NCBI GenBank assembly: GCA_035498405.1 | Contig: DATKAE010000104.1 | Location: 1 to 64,000, forward strand | Reading direction: 5' to 3' | Length of the DNA stretch: 64,000 bases | Origin: DATBFU01 sp035498405 | GTDB taxonomy: Bacteria > Acidobacteriota > Thermoanaerobaculia > UBA5066 > Gp7-AA6 | Shown here: positions 8,934 to 18,302 of the stretch, piece by piece | How positions within the stretch are numbered: the stretch's first letter is position 1 | Layout of the letters: every line of letters begins with the position of its first letter | Made by a program: the position numbers and the translations under genes | Notes under the pieces: model-generated | The model's input: only the letters and a program-made list of their open reading frames with translations | Database searches by the model: none | Told to the model about the DNA's origin: nothing

Positions 8934-10967
8934 TTACCCCCGGATCGGCCGCACGCCCGCGGCCGACAAGGTCCGGGCGCCGGCCTTCGCGCCCTTCGGC
9001 AAAGCCCCGGCACCCTGCCCGTGGAGCGACAGGGCCCAGAGCGGAAAATAAGTCGCGTAGAGATGATACCGGAGGTAGAAGACCTTCGGAAACCCCGTCG
9101 CGGTCCAATGCTCATCCCGCCAGGAGCCGTCATACTGCTGGCTCCGAAGCAGATAGGCGACCCCCCGGCTGACGCTCTCGGAGGCGAAGTCCTGGAGCGC
9201 GAACAGCGCCATCAGGCCCCAGGCCGTCTGGGAAGGGGTGCTCGGCCCGATCCCTTTTGCCGAGGGATCGTCATAGGAGTGCTGGAGCTCTCCCCATCCG
9301 CCGTCGCCGTTCTGACGCGATCGCAGCCAGTCGCCGGCGCGCTGGTAGCGGGGAGCCGACAGGTCCTCACCCGCGTGCAGCAGGCCCCGCAGCGCAAGCC
9401 AGGTTCCGTAGAGGTAGTTGCACCCCCAGCGGCCGTACCAGGTGCCGTCCGGTTGCTGCTTGGCCTGAAGGAAGGCAACGGCGCGCCGGATGGCGGGATG
9501 GTCCGGGCGGTCGCCCAAGTTGTGGAGGGCTTCGAGCGCCCGGCCCGTGATGTCCTCGCAGCTCGGGTCGATCATCGCGTTGTGGTCCGCGAAGGGGATG
9601 TAGGTCCAGACCTCGTTGACGCACTCCCGGTCGAAGGCGCCCCAACCGCCGTCCTTGTTCTGCATGCCGAGGAGCCACTTGCGACCGCGCTCGATCGACT
9701 CACGCCGCGCCCGGTCTTCCTCCTCGTCGGGGAAACGGACTTTCGAAAGCGACGTCAGGACCTCCGCCGTGTCGTCCGTGTCGGGATAGCACTCGTTGGC
9801 GTACTCGAAATACCAGCCCCCGACCGGAGCGTCCGGGGCCCGCCGCATCCAGTCCCCCGGCTCGCGGACCTCGTGGTCGAGCAGCCACCGCGCCCCCCGC
9901 CGCAAAGCCGGGTCGTCGGCCGCCACACCCGAGGCAACGAGGGCCGGCGAGGCGATCGCCGTGTCCCACACCGGGGAGAAGCAAGGCTGCATCCGGAGCG
10001 TGTCCTCGTCCTCGATCTCGAACCGCTCGAGCTCATGCTCCTGCGCCCGAAGACGCGGATCGTCGAGCGCGTAGCCCAGGCACCGGAAGGCCATGATGGT
10101 GTTGATGATCGGCGGGAAAATGGCGCCCAAGCCGTCGCTCTTGACCAGCCGCTCGTGGATCCACTTTTCGCAGGCCTCCAACGCGCGGCGCCGCCAGGGC
10201 GTCAGCTTCGAAGCCTCCACGGCCTTCAGGACCTTGTCGACCAGGGTGAAGAAGACGTACCAAAAGGTCTCGCGCAACGTGTGCGGCGTGCGGCGGTCGG
10301 GCGCGACTCCCGTGCGAAGCTCGGTGATTTCCGCGTGCGCTGGCACCGGGCAGAAAGGCTTCTCTGCCCAGATGACGGCTAGCGGCACGACGATCGTCCG
10401 CGACCAGGAGGAGATCTTGTAGATCGTGAATGGGAACCAGTCGGGCAGCAGTACGAGCTCCGGCGGCACCGCCGGGCAGTCCTCCCAATCCCACTGGCCG
10501 AAAACCGAGAGGTAGATTCGAGTGAAGGAGTTGGTCGCCTCGATACCACCGAGCCGCCGAATCACCTCGCGCGCCCGCACCATGTGCGGCGAGGCCGGGT
10601 CGTCGCCGACGAGCTTCAGTGCGAAGTAGGCCTTGACCGAAACGCTGACGTCCGGAGGCCCTCCCTCGTAGTTGGGCCAACCGCCGTCGGGCAGCTGCTT
10701 TCGCCGGAGGTATTCGGCGGCCTTGCGGACGCGCTTTTCTCCCGTTCGCCCCAGGAAGTGCAACGTGAGGATGTACTCGGACTCGAGGATCGTGTCCCCC
10801 TCGAGCTCGCCGCACCAGTGGCCGTCGGCGTGCTGGATGGAGAGCAGGTAGCGCTGTGCGGCGGAGATCGCGTTGCGCACTCCCTCGGAAGCTCCCTCCG
10901 GAGCGCGTAGGACTGCCCCCTCTTTCATAAAGCCGCGTAGCTTAGAGGAGAACGGATCTGCATGCAA
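8934..10967 (-). CDS. shc: Squalene-hopene cyclase
   Basis: Product is 677 aa, the standard length. It carries the catalytic DTDD motif (in CYPDTDDTAEV, about residue 390) and several QW repeats such as QLPDGGWPNYEG, QNKDGGWGAFD and QNGDGGWGE. It cyclises squalene to hopene at the inner membrane. It is the first gene of the hopanoid operon (shc-hpnH-hpnA-hpnG-prenyl synthase). ATG 10967 is the longest start; ATG 10928 (MKEGAVLRAP) is possible, and neither has a strong ribosome site. The upstream 62 nt are AT-rich and may carry the promoter. Confidence 0.95.
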   Translation of the reverse strand: MHADPFSSKLRGFMKEGAVLRAPEGASEGVRNAISAAQRYLLSIQHADGHWCGELEGDTILESEYILTLHFLGRTGEKRVRKAAEYLRRKQLPDGGWPNYEGGPPDVSVSVKAYFALKLVGDDPASPHMVRAREVIRRLGGIEATNSFTRIYLSVFGQWDWEDCPAVPPELVLLPDWFPFTIYKISSWSRTIVVPLAVIWAEKPFCPVPAHAEITELRTGVAPDRRTPHTLRETFWYVFFTLVDKVLKAVEASKLTPWRRRALEACEKWIHERLVKSDGLGAIFPPIINTIMAFRCLGYALDDPRLRAQEHELERFEIEDEDTLRMQPCFSPVWDTAIASPALVASGVAADDPALRRGARWLLDHEVREPGDWMRRAPDAPVGGWYFEYANECYPDTDDTAEVLTSLSKVRFPDEEEDRARRESIERGRKWLLGMQNKDGGWGAFDRECVNEVWTYIPFADHNAMIDPSCEDITGRALEALHNLGDRPDHPAIRRAVAFLQAKQQPDGTWYGRWGCNYLYGTWLALRGLLHAGEDLSAPRYQRAGDWLRSRQNGDGGWGELQHSYDDPSAKGIGPSTPSQTAWGLMALFALQDFASESVSRGVAYLLRSQQYDGSWRDEHWTATGFPKVFYLRYHLYATYFPLWALSLHGQGAGALPKGAKAGARTLSAAGVRPIRG

Positions 10968-11029
10968 TATTTACAACATACACCGGTCCAGCCTCTGGCG
11001 ATTCGCGGTGTCCTCGAAAGGGGGCGCGG

Positions 11030-12355
11030 TCAGGGGCCGGGGGCCGGGGCCGGCCCGACCCCGAGGGCGGAAAGCAGCTCCCCCTGCAGGGCGAGCAGTC
11101 GCAGGCGCCCGTCGAGCTGGTCCCGGCGGGCCCCCGCAAGCTCCTCTTCGGCCTCGGCGAGGGCGATCTGGGCGCTGTCAACGCCGTCTGCCTCCCCCCG
11201 GCCTTCCCGGGCGAGGGCCTGCTGCTGGGCGACTCCCCCTTCCGCCACCGCGACCGCCCGCCGGGCCACCCCGGCCTCGAGCCCGGCGCGGGCAAGCAGG
11301 GCCTCCGCCCGCCGCACCTCGGTTGAGAGATCCTGCTCGCGAACATGCCGCTGCGCCCGCAGCTGCTCGAGCTGCGCGCGCGACTGCGCCGCCCGCGCCG
11401 TTTCCCGGCCGCCCGTGAGCACCGGGAGCACGATGGAAACGCCGACACTCGCTACGTTCTCCTGAAAGTTCAGGTAGTACTTGTCGTAGCCGAAGGCGTT
11501 GGGCACGAAGGCGTAGCGGGCCTCGGCGTTGATGGCGGGCTTGAAGGCCTGCGAAAGCAGCTTGGAGGACCGCTCGAGCACGTCCGCCTGCTCGGACAGC
11601 GACTGCAGCTGCCGGTCGCGGGCGAGGGCCAGGGCCACGACGTCCCCGGATTCCGGCTCCGGAATCGATTCCTCCGGATCCCCGGCGAGGACGAAGGGGG
11701 CCTCCGCCGGAAGTCCAGCGAGGGAGGCGAGCTCGTGCCGGTCGAGGTCGCGGTCCGATTCGGCCGCGTAGAGCTTCTCGCGGGCCCGCGCTTCCTCCAG
11801 GGCCGCGCGTTCGACGTCGAGCTCGGTGCGGCGGCCTTCGCGCGCCAGGGCCCGCTCCCGCAGGAGAATGGCCTCCCGGGCGGAGACCCGGCGGCGAGCG
11901 CTCCCGACCCGGGCCTCGTCGGCGGAGAGCTTCGCGCAGACCGCCGCCGTGCGGCGGGCCACGTCGACCCTCGTCTCCGCCAGCGTCCCCTTCGCCGCGG
12001 CGACGCGAGCCTGGCCCTGGAACTCGTCGCTTCGCTCGAGCGGATCGTAGAGGGTCATGCGCAGGCGTGCTCCCGCGGCGGCCGGCACCTCCCCGGCGAC
12101 CGAGAGCGGCGCGCCCGTCGACCAGCCCGGCGTCGTGTTCACAAGAAACTGAGGCTTGCGGTCGCTCCCGAGCACACTCACGCCGGCTTCGGCCTCCTCG
12201 GTCGCCGCGCGCGCGAGCGCCACCTCCGGAGAGCGCTCCAGGGCTCGCTCGACGGCGGCGCGCAGCGTCAGAGTCTGCGAGCCGGCGGGGGGAACGCGCG
12301 CCGGTCCTGCCGGCGCCGCCGCGATCAAGGCAGCGAGAAACAGACCTTCATTCAT
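11030..12355 (-). CDS. TolC-family outer-membrane efflux protein
   Basis: Product is 441 aa with a signal peptide (residues 1-18 or 19) and two long Ala/Glu/Arg-rich coiled-coil halves typical of TolC duct proteins. The LTLRAAVERALERSPEVALA segment is the usual outer-membrane-factor repeat start. It ends in a Pro/Gly-rich tail. The gene overlaps the permease stop by 8 nt, so it is the last gene of an adaptor-permease-TolC operon. The cargo cannot be told from sequence. Confidence 0.88.
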   Translation of the reverse strand: MNEGLFLAALIAAAPAGPARVPPAGSQTLTLRAAVERALERSPEVALARAATEEAEAGVSVLGSDRKPQFLVNTTPGWSTGAPLSVAGEVPAAAGARLRMTLYDPLERSDEFQGQARVAAAKGTLAETRVDVARRTAAVCAKLSADEARVGSARRRVSAREAILLRERALAREGRRTELDVERAALEEARAREKLYAAESDRDLDRHELASLAGLPAEAPFVLAGDPEESIPEPESGDVVALALARDRQLQSLSEQADVLERSSKLLSQAFKPAINAEARYAFVPNAFGYDKYYLNFQENVASVGVSIVLPVLTGGRETARAAQSRAQLEQLRAQRHVREQDLSTEVRRAEALLARAGLEAGVARRAVAVAEGGVAQQQALAREGRGEADGVDSAQIALAEAEEELAGARRDQLDGRLRLLALQGELLSALGVGPAPAPGP

Positions 12356-13553
12356 GATGCAAGGCCTCCGTCGGATTCAAGTTGGCGGCTCGGTACGCCG
12401 GTACGACGCCAAACAAAAGCGCCACGGCGCAAGAAAAGGCAAAAGCCAGGGCGGCCGACGCGAGCGAGATCTCGATCCGGACCCCTTTGAAGAGGAGGCG
12501 CGCGAGGAGGGGGAGGCCGAGCCCCACGATCACGCCGGCCGACGCACCGAGGAAGCCGAGCATCAGCGCCTCGAGCAGGAACTGCTGGAGAATGTCGCGG
12601 CGGCGGGCTCCCACGGACATCCGCAGACCGATCTCCTTCGTGCGCTGCTCGACGGAAGCGAGCAGGATGTTCATGATGCCCACCCCTCCCACGACGACCG
12701 AAACGGCCGCCGCCAGGATGAACGCGATGATCAGGCCGAAGGAGATGGCGTTGGCGACCTTGATCACCGTCGTCATCGTCTTGACCTTGAAGACCGAGCC
12801 GGCGTGGTGGCGCTCGCTCAGGATCTCTTCCATCGCGGCGGCGGCCCGGGGGATCTCGGAGAACTCCCGCACCTCCGCGAAGAGCGTGTCCACGCGCTGC
12901 GTCGGGGTGAAGGCCCAAGAGGTCGTGATCGGAATGAAGATCGAGCGGGGCGTGACCTCCCCCTGTCCCATCGTGTCGACCGGTTTTTCGAACTCGCCCA
13001 AGACGATGAAGTTCATGCCGAGGGTGCGAACCATCTTCTCCGGCGAGTCGTCGTTGCCGAAGAGCTCCTCGTAGAGCGTTCGACTGACGACACAAACCTT
13101 GGCGTGCCCGGCCACGTCCTCCTCGTCCAGAAACCGACCGCGCAGGATCCGGACGTTCTTTCGAACGGAGGGGTAGTTGGGTGTGGTCCCGAGGATCGAG
13201 ACGTTGGCGGCATGGGAGAGCACCGAGACCCGTCCCTGGAGCTCGACTAACGGCGTCACACCCGAGAAGAGGTCCTCGCGCGCCGCGACCGCCCGGGCGT
13301 CGGCCTCGGTAATGTGGTCGTCGAGGGTGCGGGAAACTCCGGAAGTCACCGTGCCCTCGTACTCCCCCCAGATCAGGTGTGAGCCGACCCCCTCGATCTG
13401 CGCCATCACGAATCCGCGGCCGGTCAACCCAAGCGCAACGATCAGGATGATCGCGGCCGTCCCGACGATCAGCCCCGCCAGCGTCAAGCCCATCTGCACC
13501 GGATGGGTCCGAAACCGGTGCAGGGCGGTCTCAAGCGTCTCGCGGCTGAACAT
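12348..13553 (-). CDS. MacB/FtsX-type ABC transporter permease
   Basis: Product is 401 aa. It has one N-terminal membrane helix (residues 20-45), a large periplasmic MacB-PCD-like domain (about 50-270) and three C-terminal helices, with the VGGVGIMNILLASVEQRTKEIG signature near 285-305. Such permeases couple cytoplasmic ATPase action to periplasmic substrate extrusion through an adaptor and TolC. It follows the adaptor gene by 24 nt. The Walker ATPase that normally sits beside it, or fused as in MacB, is absent. Confidence 0.87.
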   Translation of the reverse strand: MFSRETLETALHRFRTHPVQMGLTLAGLIVGTAAIILIVALGLTGRGFVMAQIEGVGSHLIWGEYEGTVTSGVSRTLDDHITEADARAVAAREDLFSGVTPLVELQGRVSVLSHAANVSILGTTPNYPSVRKNVRILRGRFLDEEDVAGHAKVCVVSRTLYEELFGNDDSPEKMVRTLGMNFIVLGEFEKPVDTMGQGEVTPRSIFIPITTSWAFTPTQRVDTLFAEVREFSEIPRAAAAMEEILSERHHAGSVFKVKTMTTVIKVANAISFGLIIAFILAAAVSVVVGGVGIMNILLASVEQRTKEIGLRMSVGARRRDILQQFLLEALMLGFLGASAGVIVGLGLPLLARLLFKGVRIEISLASAALAFAFSCAVALLFGVVPAYRAANLNPTEALHHE

Positions 13554-13577
13554 CGTTCGACTCGGCGGCGCCTCGCC

Positions 13578-14747
13578 CTATCGAGCGGTGACCCGAAGCC
13601 CCTCGGAGAGCGGGACGGGACCGGCCAAAAGGACGCGCTCTCCGTCGGAGATGCCGCGCGCGATCTCGACCTCGGAGAGACCCACGAGGCCCAGGACGAC
13701 CTCTCGGCGCCGCGCGCGCCCGTCCTGAAACACCCAGACGAACCGTTTCTCTCCGTCGCGGTTGACCGCGGTCCGCGGCACGACCAACGCGGATTTCTTC
13801 TCCCCCACGACGATCTGCACGTTGACCGAGGCATTGGGCGGCAGCTGCGACGTCGGATCGGCAATCTCGCCGAGAACTTCGCCGACCTGCCGCCCGCCGA
13901 GCTCGCGCAATCCCGGCGAGACCTGCGTGACACGCCCCGCCCAGTGTCGGTCCGGCAGCCCGTCGAAGGTCACGACCAAACGCTGGCCGGCGGCGATTCG
14001 CGGAAGGTCCGGCTGATCGACCCGCACGCGCAACCTCAGGTGATCGGGATCGGCGACACTCGCCATGACTTGCCCCTCTTCGATCGATTCGCCCACCCGC
14101 CGCGGCAGGTTGTAGACGACCCCGTCGGCCGGCGCCCGGACCGTCAGCTCGTCCTGGCGTCTCGAGAGCTCCGCCGCGGACTCGGCGGAGAGGCCGACCC
14201 GCGACCCGGTCAGCGATTCCAAACGCGCCCGCGCGGCTCGGAGACGCTCCTGCGCATTGGCGAGAGCGATCTGGTCGGCTTCCGCGGCCGCGCGCGTGAT
14301 CGCGCCCTCGGAAAGCAGCCTCCGATCGGCCTCGAAGGTCTTCTTCGCGCGCTCCGCCTCGGCCTTCGTCGCTTCCACGTCGGCCGCCGCGCTCGCACGC
14401 TCCGCTTCGAGCTCCGAGAAGGTGCCCCGCGCGTCGCGCGCGCGGGCGGAGAGGGCCGGGTTCTCGAGCACGAGCAGCACCGTGCCGCGGCGCACGCGCT
14501 CGCCCTCGCGCGCCCGAATCGCCGCCACCGTTCCGGGGTCGCGCGCGCGGAGCTCTCCCCCGGCCGCCGGCTCGAGTGTCCCGTCGGAGAGGATCGGAAC
14601 GAGCAGGTCCTGGCGGGAAGCCTTGGCCGTCGGAGTCACAACCCCTTCGGGCCGGCGCAGCGCAGCCACGGCGATGACGAGCAGAACGACGAGAGCCGCC
14701 ACTCCGGCTGCGAGGCCTTTCATGCGCGGCGGCGCGAGGACGGGCAT
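13578..14747 (-). CDS. Periplasmic adaptor (membrane-fusion protein, HlyD/RND-like)
   Basis: Product is 389 aa (ATG 14723, giving 381 aa, is an alternative start). It has one N-terminal membrane helix (residues 10-30), a lipoyl half-motif (GTVAAIRAREGERVRRGT), an Arg/Glu/Ala-rich alpha-hairpin (about 100-190), the second lipoyl half (VRAPADGVVYNLPRRVGESIEEG) and C-terminal beta-barrel domains. It would bridge the inner-membrane permease to the TolC-like protein. It is the first gene of the efflux operon, 78 nt after rseP. Confidence 0.87.
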   Translation of the reverse strand: MPVLAPPRMKGLAAGVAALVVLLVIAVAALRRPEGVVTPTAKASRQDLLVPILSDGTLEPAAGGELRARDPGTVAAIRAREGERVRRGTVLLVLENPALSARARDARGTFSELEAERASAAADVEATKAEAERAKKTFEADRRLLSEGAITRAAAEADQIALANAQERLRAARARLESLTGSRVGLSAESAAELSRRQDELTVRAPADGVVYNLPRRVGESIEEGQVMASVADPDHLRLRVRVDQPDLPRIAAGQRLVVTFDGLPDRHWAGRVTQVSPGLRELGGRQVGEVLGEIADPTSQLPPNASVNVQIVVGEKKSALVVPRTAVNRDGEKRFVWVFQDGRARRREVVLGLVGLSEVEIARGISDGERVLLAGPVPLSEGLRVTAR

Positions 14748-14825
14748 CGCGATCCAACATCGCCGCCACGCCGCCGCGAAGAGAGTTTCGAGGTTATCGA
14801 GGCCACAGTCACGACCAGATTCTCG

Positions 14826-16184
14826 CTAGAACGGCCACCACCGCGACGGCAGGTTCTTCGCGATGTCGTTGTAGAGCACGACGCTCAAGAGCGCCAGGAT
14901 CATGAAGAATCCCACCTGCAGAATCCGTTCCTTGACTCGGAGCGAGAAATCGCGGCGAGCGGCCCCCTCGAGCGAGAGCAGGAACAGATGCCCGCCGTCC
15001 AGAACGGGGATCGGCAGCAGGTTGAAGATCCCGAGCTGCAGCGAGATCGCGGCCATGAGCGAAACCAGCGGAATCGCTCCCGAACGCGCCGCCTCTCCGG
15101 AGAACTTAGCGATGTCGAGCGGGCCGGACATCGTCTTCACGCTGGCACGGCCACGGAAGAGCCGGCCGAGCAGCGCGAGGGTCGTGCGCAGATCCGTCCG
15201 GACGCGCCGCCAACCTTCGACGAAGGCCTGGCCGACGGGGAAGCGCTCCGTGACCTCCTGGAGATCGGCCGTCACCTGGACGCCGAGCTTCCACGTGCCG
15301 TCCGGGTCCCGACGGGGCGAGACGCTCACCGCGCCGGGTTGCCCCGCCCGCAGGTATCGCACCTCGAAGGGGCCGGGCGCCGCCCGGTTGACCGCGGTCA
15401 TTACCTTGCTCAGGATGTCGGTCTGCGAGCCGCGAACCTCCGCTCCGGCAATGGAGACGATGATGTCTCCCTTGCGCAGGCCCGCGCGCTCGGCCGGATC
15501 GCCCGAGACCACCATGACGATTCGGGGCTCGCTCGGGGCCGCCGGGTAGAGACCGACTTCGCCGATGTCGTATCGGGTGATCGCCCGGGGCGTCACCGAG
15601 AGAAAGACGCCCGAGCCGGCGCGATCCACCTCGACGTCGAGCTTCTGCCGCGCGTTCATCGCAAAGAGAAACTCCGCGTCTCTCCACCGCGGCGTCTCTT
15701 GGCCGTCGATCGAGACGATTCGGTCTCCCGGACGAAAGCCGGCTGTCTCGCCCGGGGAACCGGGCTCGACGACCCGGACCACGGGCGGCTCGAGCTCGTA
15801 CGCCGGCACGCGGATTCCCAGCGCAAAGACGGCCGAGTGCAGAAGGAGCGCGAGGACGAGGTTCATCGCCGGCCCGGCCACCAGGATCAGCGCCCTCTGC
15901 CAGCGAAGCCCCATCGGCGGAGCCTCCGTCGAGGTGCCCTCCGTCACCGTGGATTCGTCCGGCCCGAGGCCGACGACGCGAACGTAGCCCCCCAACGGGA
16001 TGGCCGAGACTCGGTAGTCGGTGCCTCGCCGCTTCCAACCGAAGAGGCGCTTGCCGAAGCCGATCGAAAACACCTGGACCGGGAAGCGGAAGGCTTTGGC
16101 GACGGCGAAGTGACCGAACTCGTGCGCCACCACGAGCACGGACAGAACGACCACGAGGGCCAGGGTGTTGCCGAGAATCGTCAC
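14826..16184 (-). CDS. rseP: RIP zinc metalloprotease RseP (site-2 protease)
   Basis: Product is 452 aa. HEFGH near residue 20 is the HExxH zinc site in the first membrane helix. PIPVLDGG near 400 gives the third metal ligand and the LDG motif. Two PDZ-like regions lie between (about 125-300), and the final segment is membrane-bound. The enzyme cuts transmembrane anti-sigma factors and signal-peptide remnants within the inner membrane. GTG 16184 is preferred: AAGGAG lies 8 nt upstream and the dxr stop is 19 nt away; the longer frame is basic non-coding sequence. Order uppS-cdsA-dxr-rseP is widely conserved. Confidence 0.93.
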   Translation of the reverse strand: MTILGNTLALVVVLSVLVVAHEFGHFAVAKAFRFPVQVFSIGFGKRLFGWKRRGTDYRVSAIPLGGYVRVVGLGPDESTVTEGTSTEAPPMGLRWQRALILVAGPAMNLVLALLLHSAVFALGIRVPAYELEPPVVRVVEPGSPGETAGFRPGDRIVSIDGQETPRWRDAEFLFAMNARQKLDVEVDRAGSGVFLSVTPRAITRYDIGEVGLYPAAPSEPRIVMVVSGDPAERAGLRKGDIIVSIAGAEVRGSQTDILSKVMTAVNRAAPGPFEVRYLRAGQPGAVSVSPRRDPDGTWKLGVQVTADLQEVTERFPVGQAFVEGWRRVRTDLRTTLALLGRLFRGRASVKTMSGPLDIAKFSGEAARSGAIPLVSLMAAISLQLGIFNLLPIPVLDGGHLFLLSLEGAARRDFSLRVKERILQVGFFMILALLSVVLYNDIAKNLPSRWWPF

Positions 16185-16203
16185 GGGAGACTCCTTGGGG
16201 TTT

Positions 16204-17391
16204 CTATCCGGAGGCCCAGGCCCCCGCCGCGCGGGCGGTCCCGACGATCTCCGACGCTTTCCGCCGCGCCGCCTGGTCGATCTCTTCCGCCTCCTCCACC
16301 GAAGAGGGGGACGGGACCGATCCAAAATTGTCGCCGGCCTCCGCGACCACCCCAACGATTTCGGGGAAGGAAATCTTCCCCTGGAGGAACGCCTCGACCG
16401 CCACCTCGTTGGCGGCGTTCAAGACGGCCGGCATTCCCCCGCCGGCCTTCAGCGCCGCCCGCGCCAGATCGACCGCCGGGTAGCGGCGCGGGTCGACCGG
16501 CTCGAAGTCGAGGCGCGAGAGGCTCGAAAGCTCCAGCCTCCCGAACGGGCTCGGCAGCCGGTCCGGGTAGGTCAGGGCGTAGAGAATCGGAAACTTCATG
16601 TCGTTCTTCGAGAGCTGTGCGATCAACGAGCCATCGACGTACTCGACGAAGGAATGCACGGCGGACTGCGGATGGATCACGACGTCGATCTTCTCGACGG
16701 GCAGGTCGAAGAGGAAGCGCGCCTCGATGATCTCGAGCCCCTTGTTCATCATCGTCGCCGAGTCGATCGTGATCTTCGGGCCCATCTTCCAGGTCGGGTG
16801 AGCGAGAGCGTCTTCGACCGTGATCGCGGGAAACGTCGAGAGGTTTCGCTCGCGGAAGGGACCGCCCGAGGCCGTCAGCACGAGGCGGCCGACTTCCTCG
16901 TGGCGGCCGCAGCGCAGGGCCTGATGGATGGCGCAATGCTCCGAGTCGACCGGCACGATCTCCGCGCCACTTGCCCGCGCGGCGCGCATCATCAGCTCGC
17001 CCGCCACGACGAGCGTCTCCTTGTTGGCCAGCGCCAGCCGCTTGCCCGCAACGACCGCCGCCCATGCCGAGCGCAGTCCCAGGGCTCCGACCAGACCCCC
17101 GACCACGACATCGACCGATGGATGCGCCGCGACCTCTTCCAGGCCGTCGCGCCCCGAGACGATCCGCGGCGCCGCCCCCGGGGGCAACAGGGATCTCAAG
17201 CGGTCCGCTCCCGACTCCTCCGAGACCGAGACCAGGTCCGGCCGGTGGCGGAGGACCTGCTCGGCCAGCCGTTCGATCGATCGGCCGGCCGCCAGAGCCC
17301 TGACCCGGAAACGATCCGGCATGGCCGCGGCGACCTCGAGCGCCGAACAACCGATCGAGCCGGTCGAGCCCAGCACGGCGAGGTTTTTCAT
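16204..17391 (-). CDS. dxr: 1-deoxy-D-xylulose 5-phosphate reductoisomerase
   Basis: Product is 395 aa, full length. It opens with the NADPH-binding GSTGSIG motif, has the metal/substrate motif VPVDSEH (about 148-154), TASGGPF and the NKGLEIIEA segment. It makes MEP from DXP with NADPH, the committed MEP-pathway step that feeds UppS and the hopanoid genes in this window. It sits 47 nt after cdsA and 19 nt before rseP. Confidence 0.96.
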   Translation of the reverse strand: MKNLAVLGSTGSIGCSALEVAAAMPDRFRVRALAAGRSIERLAEQVLRHRPDLVSVSEESGADRLRSLLPPGAAPRIVSGRDGLEEVAAHPSVDVVVGGLVGALGLRSAWAAVVAGKRLALANKETLVVAGELMMRAARASGAEIVPVDSEHCAIHQALRCGRHEEVGRLVLTASGGPFRERNLSTFPAITVEDALAHPTWKMGPKITIDSATMMNKGLEIIEARFLFDLPVEKIDVVIHPQSAVHSFVEYVDGSLIAQLSKNDMKFPILYALTYPDRLPSPFGRLELSSLSRLDFEPVDPRRYPAVDLARAALKAGGGMPAVLNAANEVAVEAFLQGKISFPEIVGVVAEAGDNFGSVPSPSSVEEAEEIDQAARRKASEIVGTARAAGAWASG

Positions 17392-17438
17392 GGCGAAAGG
17401 CTAATTATATGGGCGCGTCGGGACGCTCTTTCGGCGTC

Positions 17439-18260
17439 TCAGACGGTCGCGATGAAACCGGCCAGAACGGGTCCGGCGTAGAGCAGCGAGTCGATCCGAT
17501 CGTAGAAGCCGCCGTGGCCGGGCAGGAAGACGCCCGAATCCTTCACGCCCGCTCCCCGCTTCCAGTACGACTCGACCAGGTCGCCGATCTGGCCGGCCGA
17601 CGAGGCGAGCGCCGCCGCCAGGGCGCCCCGGACGGGGCCCAATTCCGGCAGGACCCACCACGTGCCTGCCGCGAAGCCGATCAAGGTCGCCCCGGCGAGC
17701 CCGCCGATCGATCCTTCCCACGTCTTCCGGGGCGAGACGATCGGGGCGAGCGCATGGCGCCCGAAGGCCCGACCCGTGTAGTAGGCGAAGGAATCGCAGC
17801 CCCAGACGACCAGGAAAAGGAAGAGCACCGCCCGGGGCGAGAAGACCCGCAGGGCGCACATCGCCGTCGCCGGCAGCGCCAGGGCGAAGACGCCGTAGAA
17901 GGTCGAGCCCGCGCTCGAGAGACCCGCGGCGGGCTCCACTCCGGAAAACAGCGGGCCGATCGTCGCCAGGGCGGCGACCGCCAGGGTGAGCACGACGACG
18001 ATCGTCAGACCGCGCCGGTCCGCCGGCGCCGAGTAGCCCCAGAACGCCGCCCACCCGAAGAGGACCGCCGCGCCGCCCCCGATGCCGACCGTCTTGGAGA
18101 CCGGATGGCCGCTCTTCTCGGCCAACCGGTAGAACTCGAGGAGAGCCGCCAGAGCCACCGCGGCGACCAGCAGGTCGAAGGCGATCGCCGGCAAACCGAA
18201 GAGAACGCCGAGGACGATCGGGATCGCGATCCCCGCCGCGATCTCCCGCTTCAGCGCCAA
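17439..18260 (-). CDS. cdsA: Phosphatidate cytidylyltransferase
   Basis: Product is 273 aa, a polytopic membrane protein of about seven or eight helices with the CdsA signature SPRKTWEGSIGG (about residues 198-209) preceded by DSFAYYTGRAFGRH. It makes CDP-diacylglycerol from phosphatidate and CTP for phospholipid synthesis. It lies 42 nt after uppS and 47 nt before dxr. Confidence 0.94.
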   Translation of the reverse strand: MALKREIAAGIAIPIVLGVLFGLPAIAFDLLVAAVALAALLEFYRLAEKSGHPVSKTVGIGGGAAVLFGWAAFWGYSAPADRRGLTIVVVLTLAVAALATIGPLFSGVEPAAGLSSAGSTFYGVFALALPATAMCALRVFSPRAVLFLFLVVWGCDSFAYYTGRAFGRHALAPIVSPRKTWEGSIGGLAGATLIGFAAGTWWVLPELGPVRGALAAALASSAGQIGDLVESYWKRGAGVKDSGVFLPGHGGFYDRIDSLLYAGPVLAGFIATV

Positions 18261-18302
18261 GTGCCTAGGCTTTCGTCGTCCCGGAGCAACGACGGCGCGC
18301 CG

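Noticed and set aside
13503..16730. Plus-strand open frame of over 1000 codons opposite the adaptor, rseP and dxr genes
   Set aside because: Low-complexity Arg/Asp-rich shadow; the minus-strand genes carry catalytic motifs.
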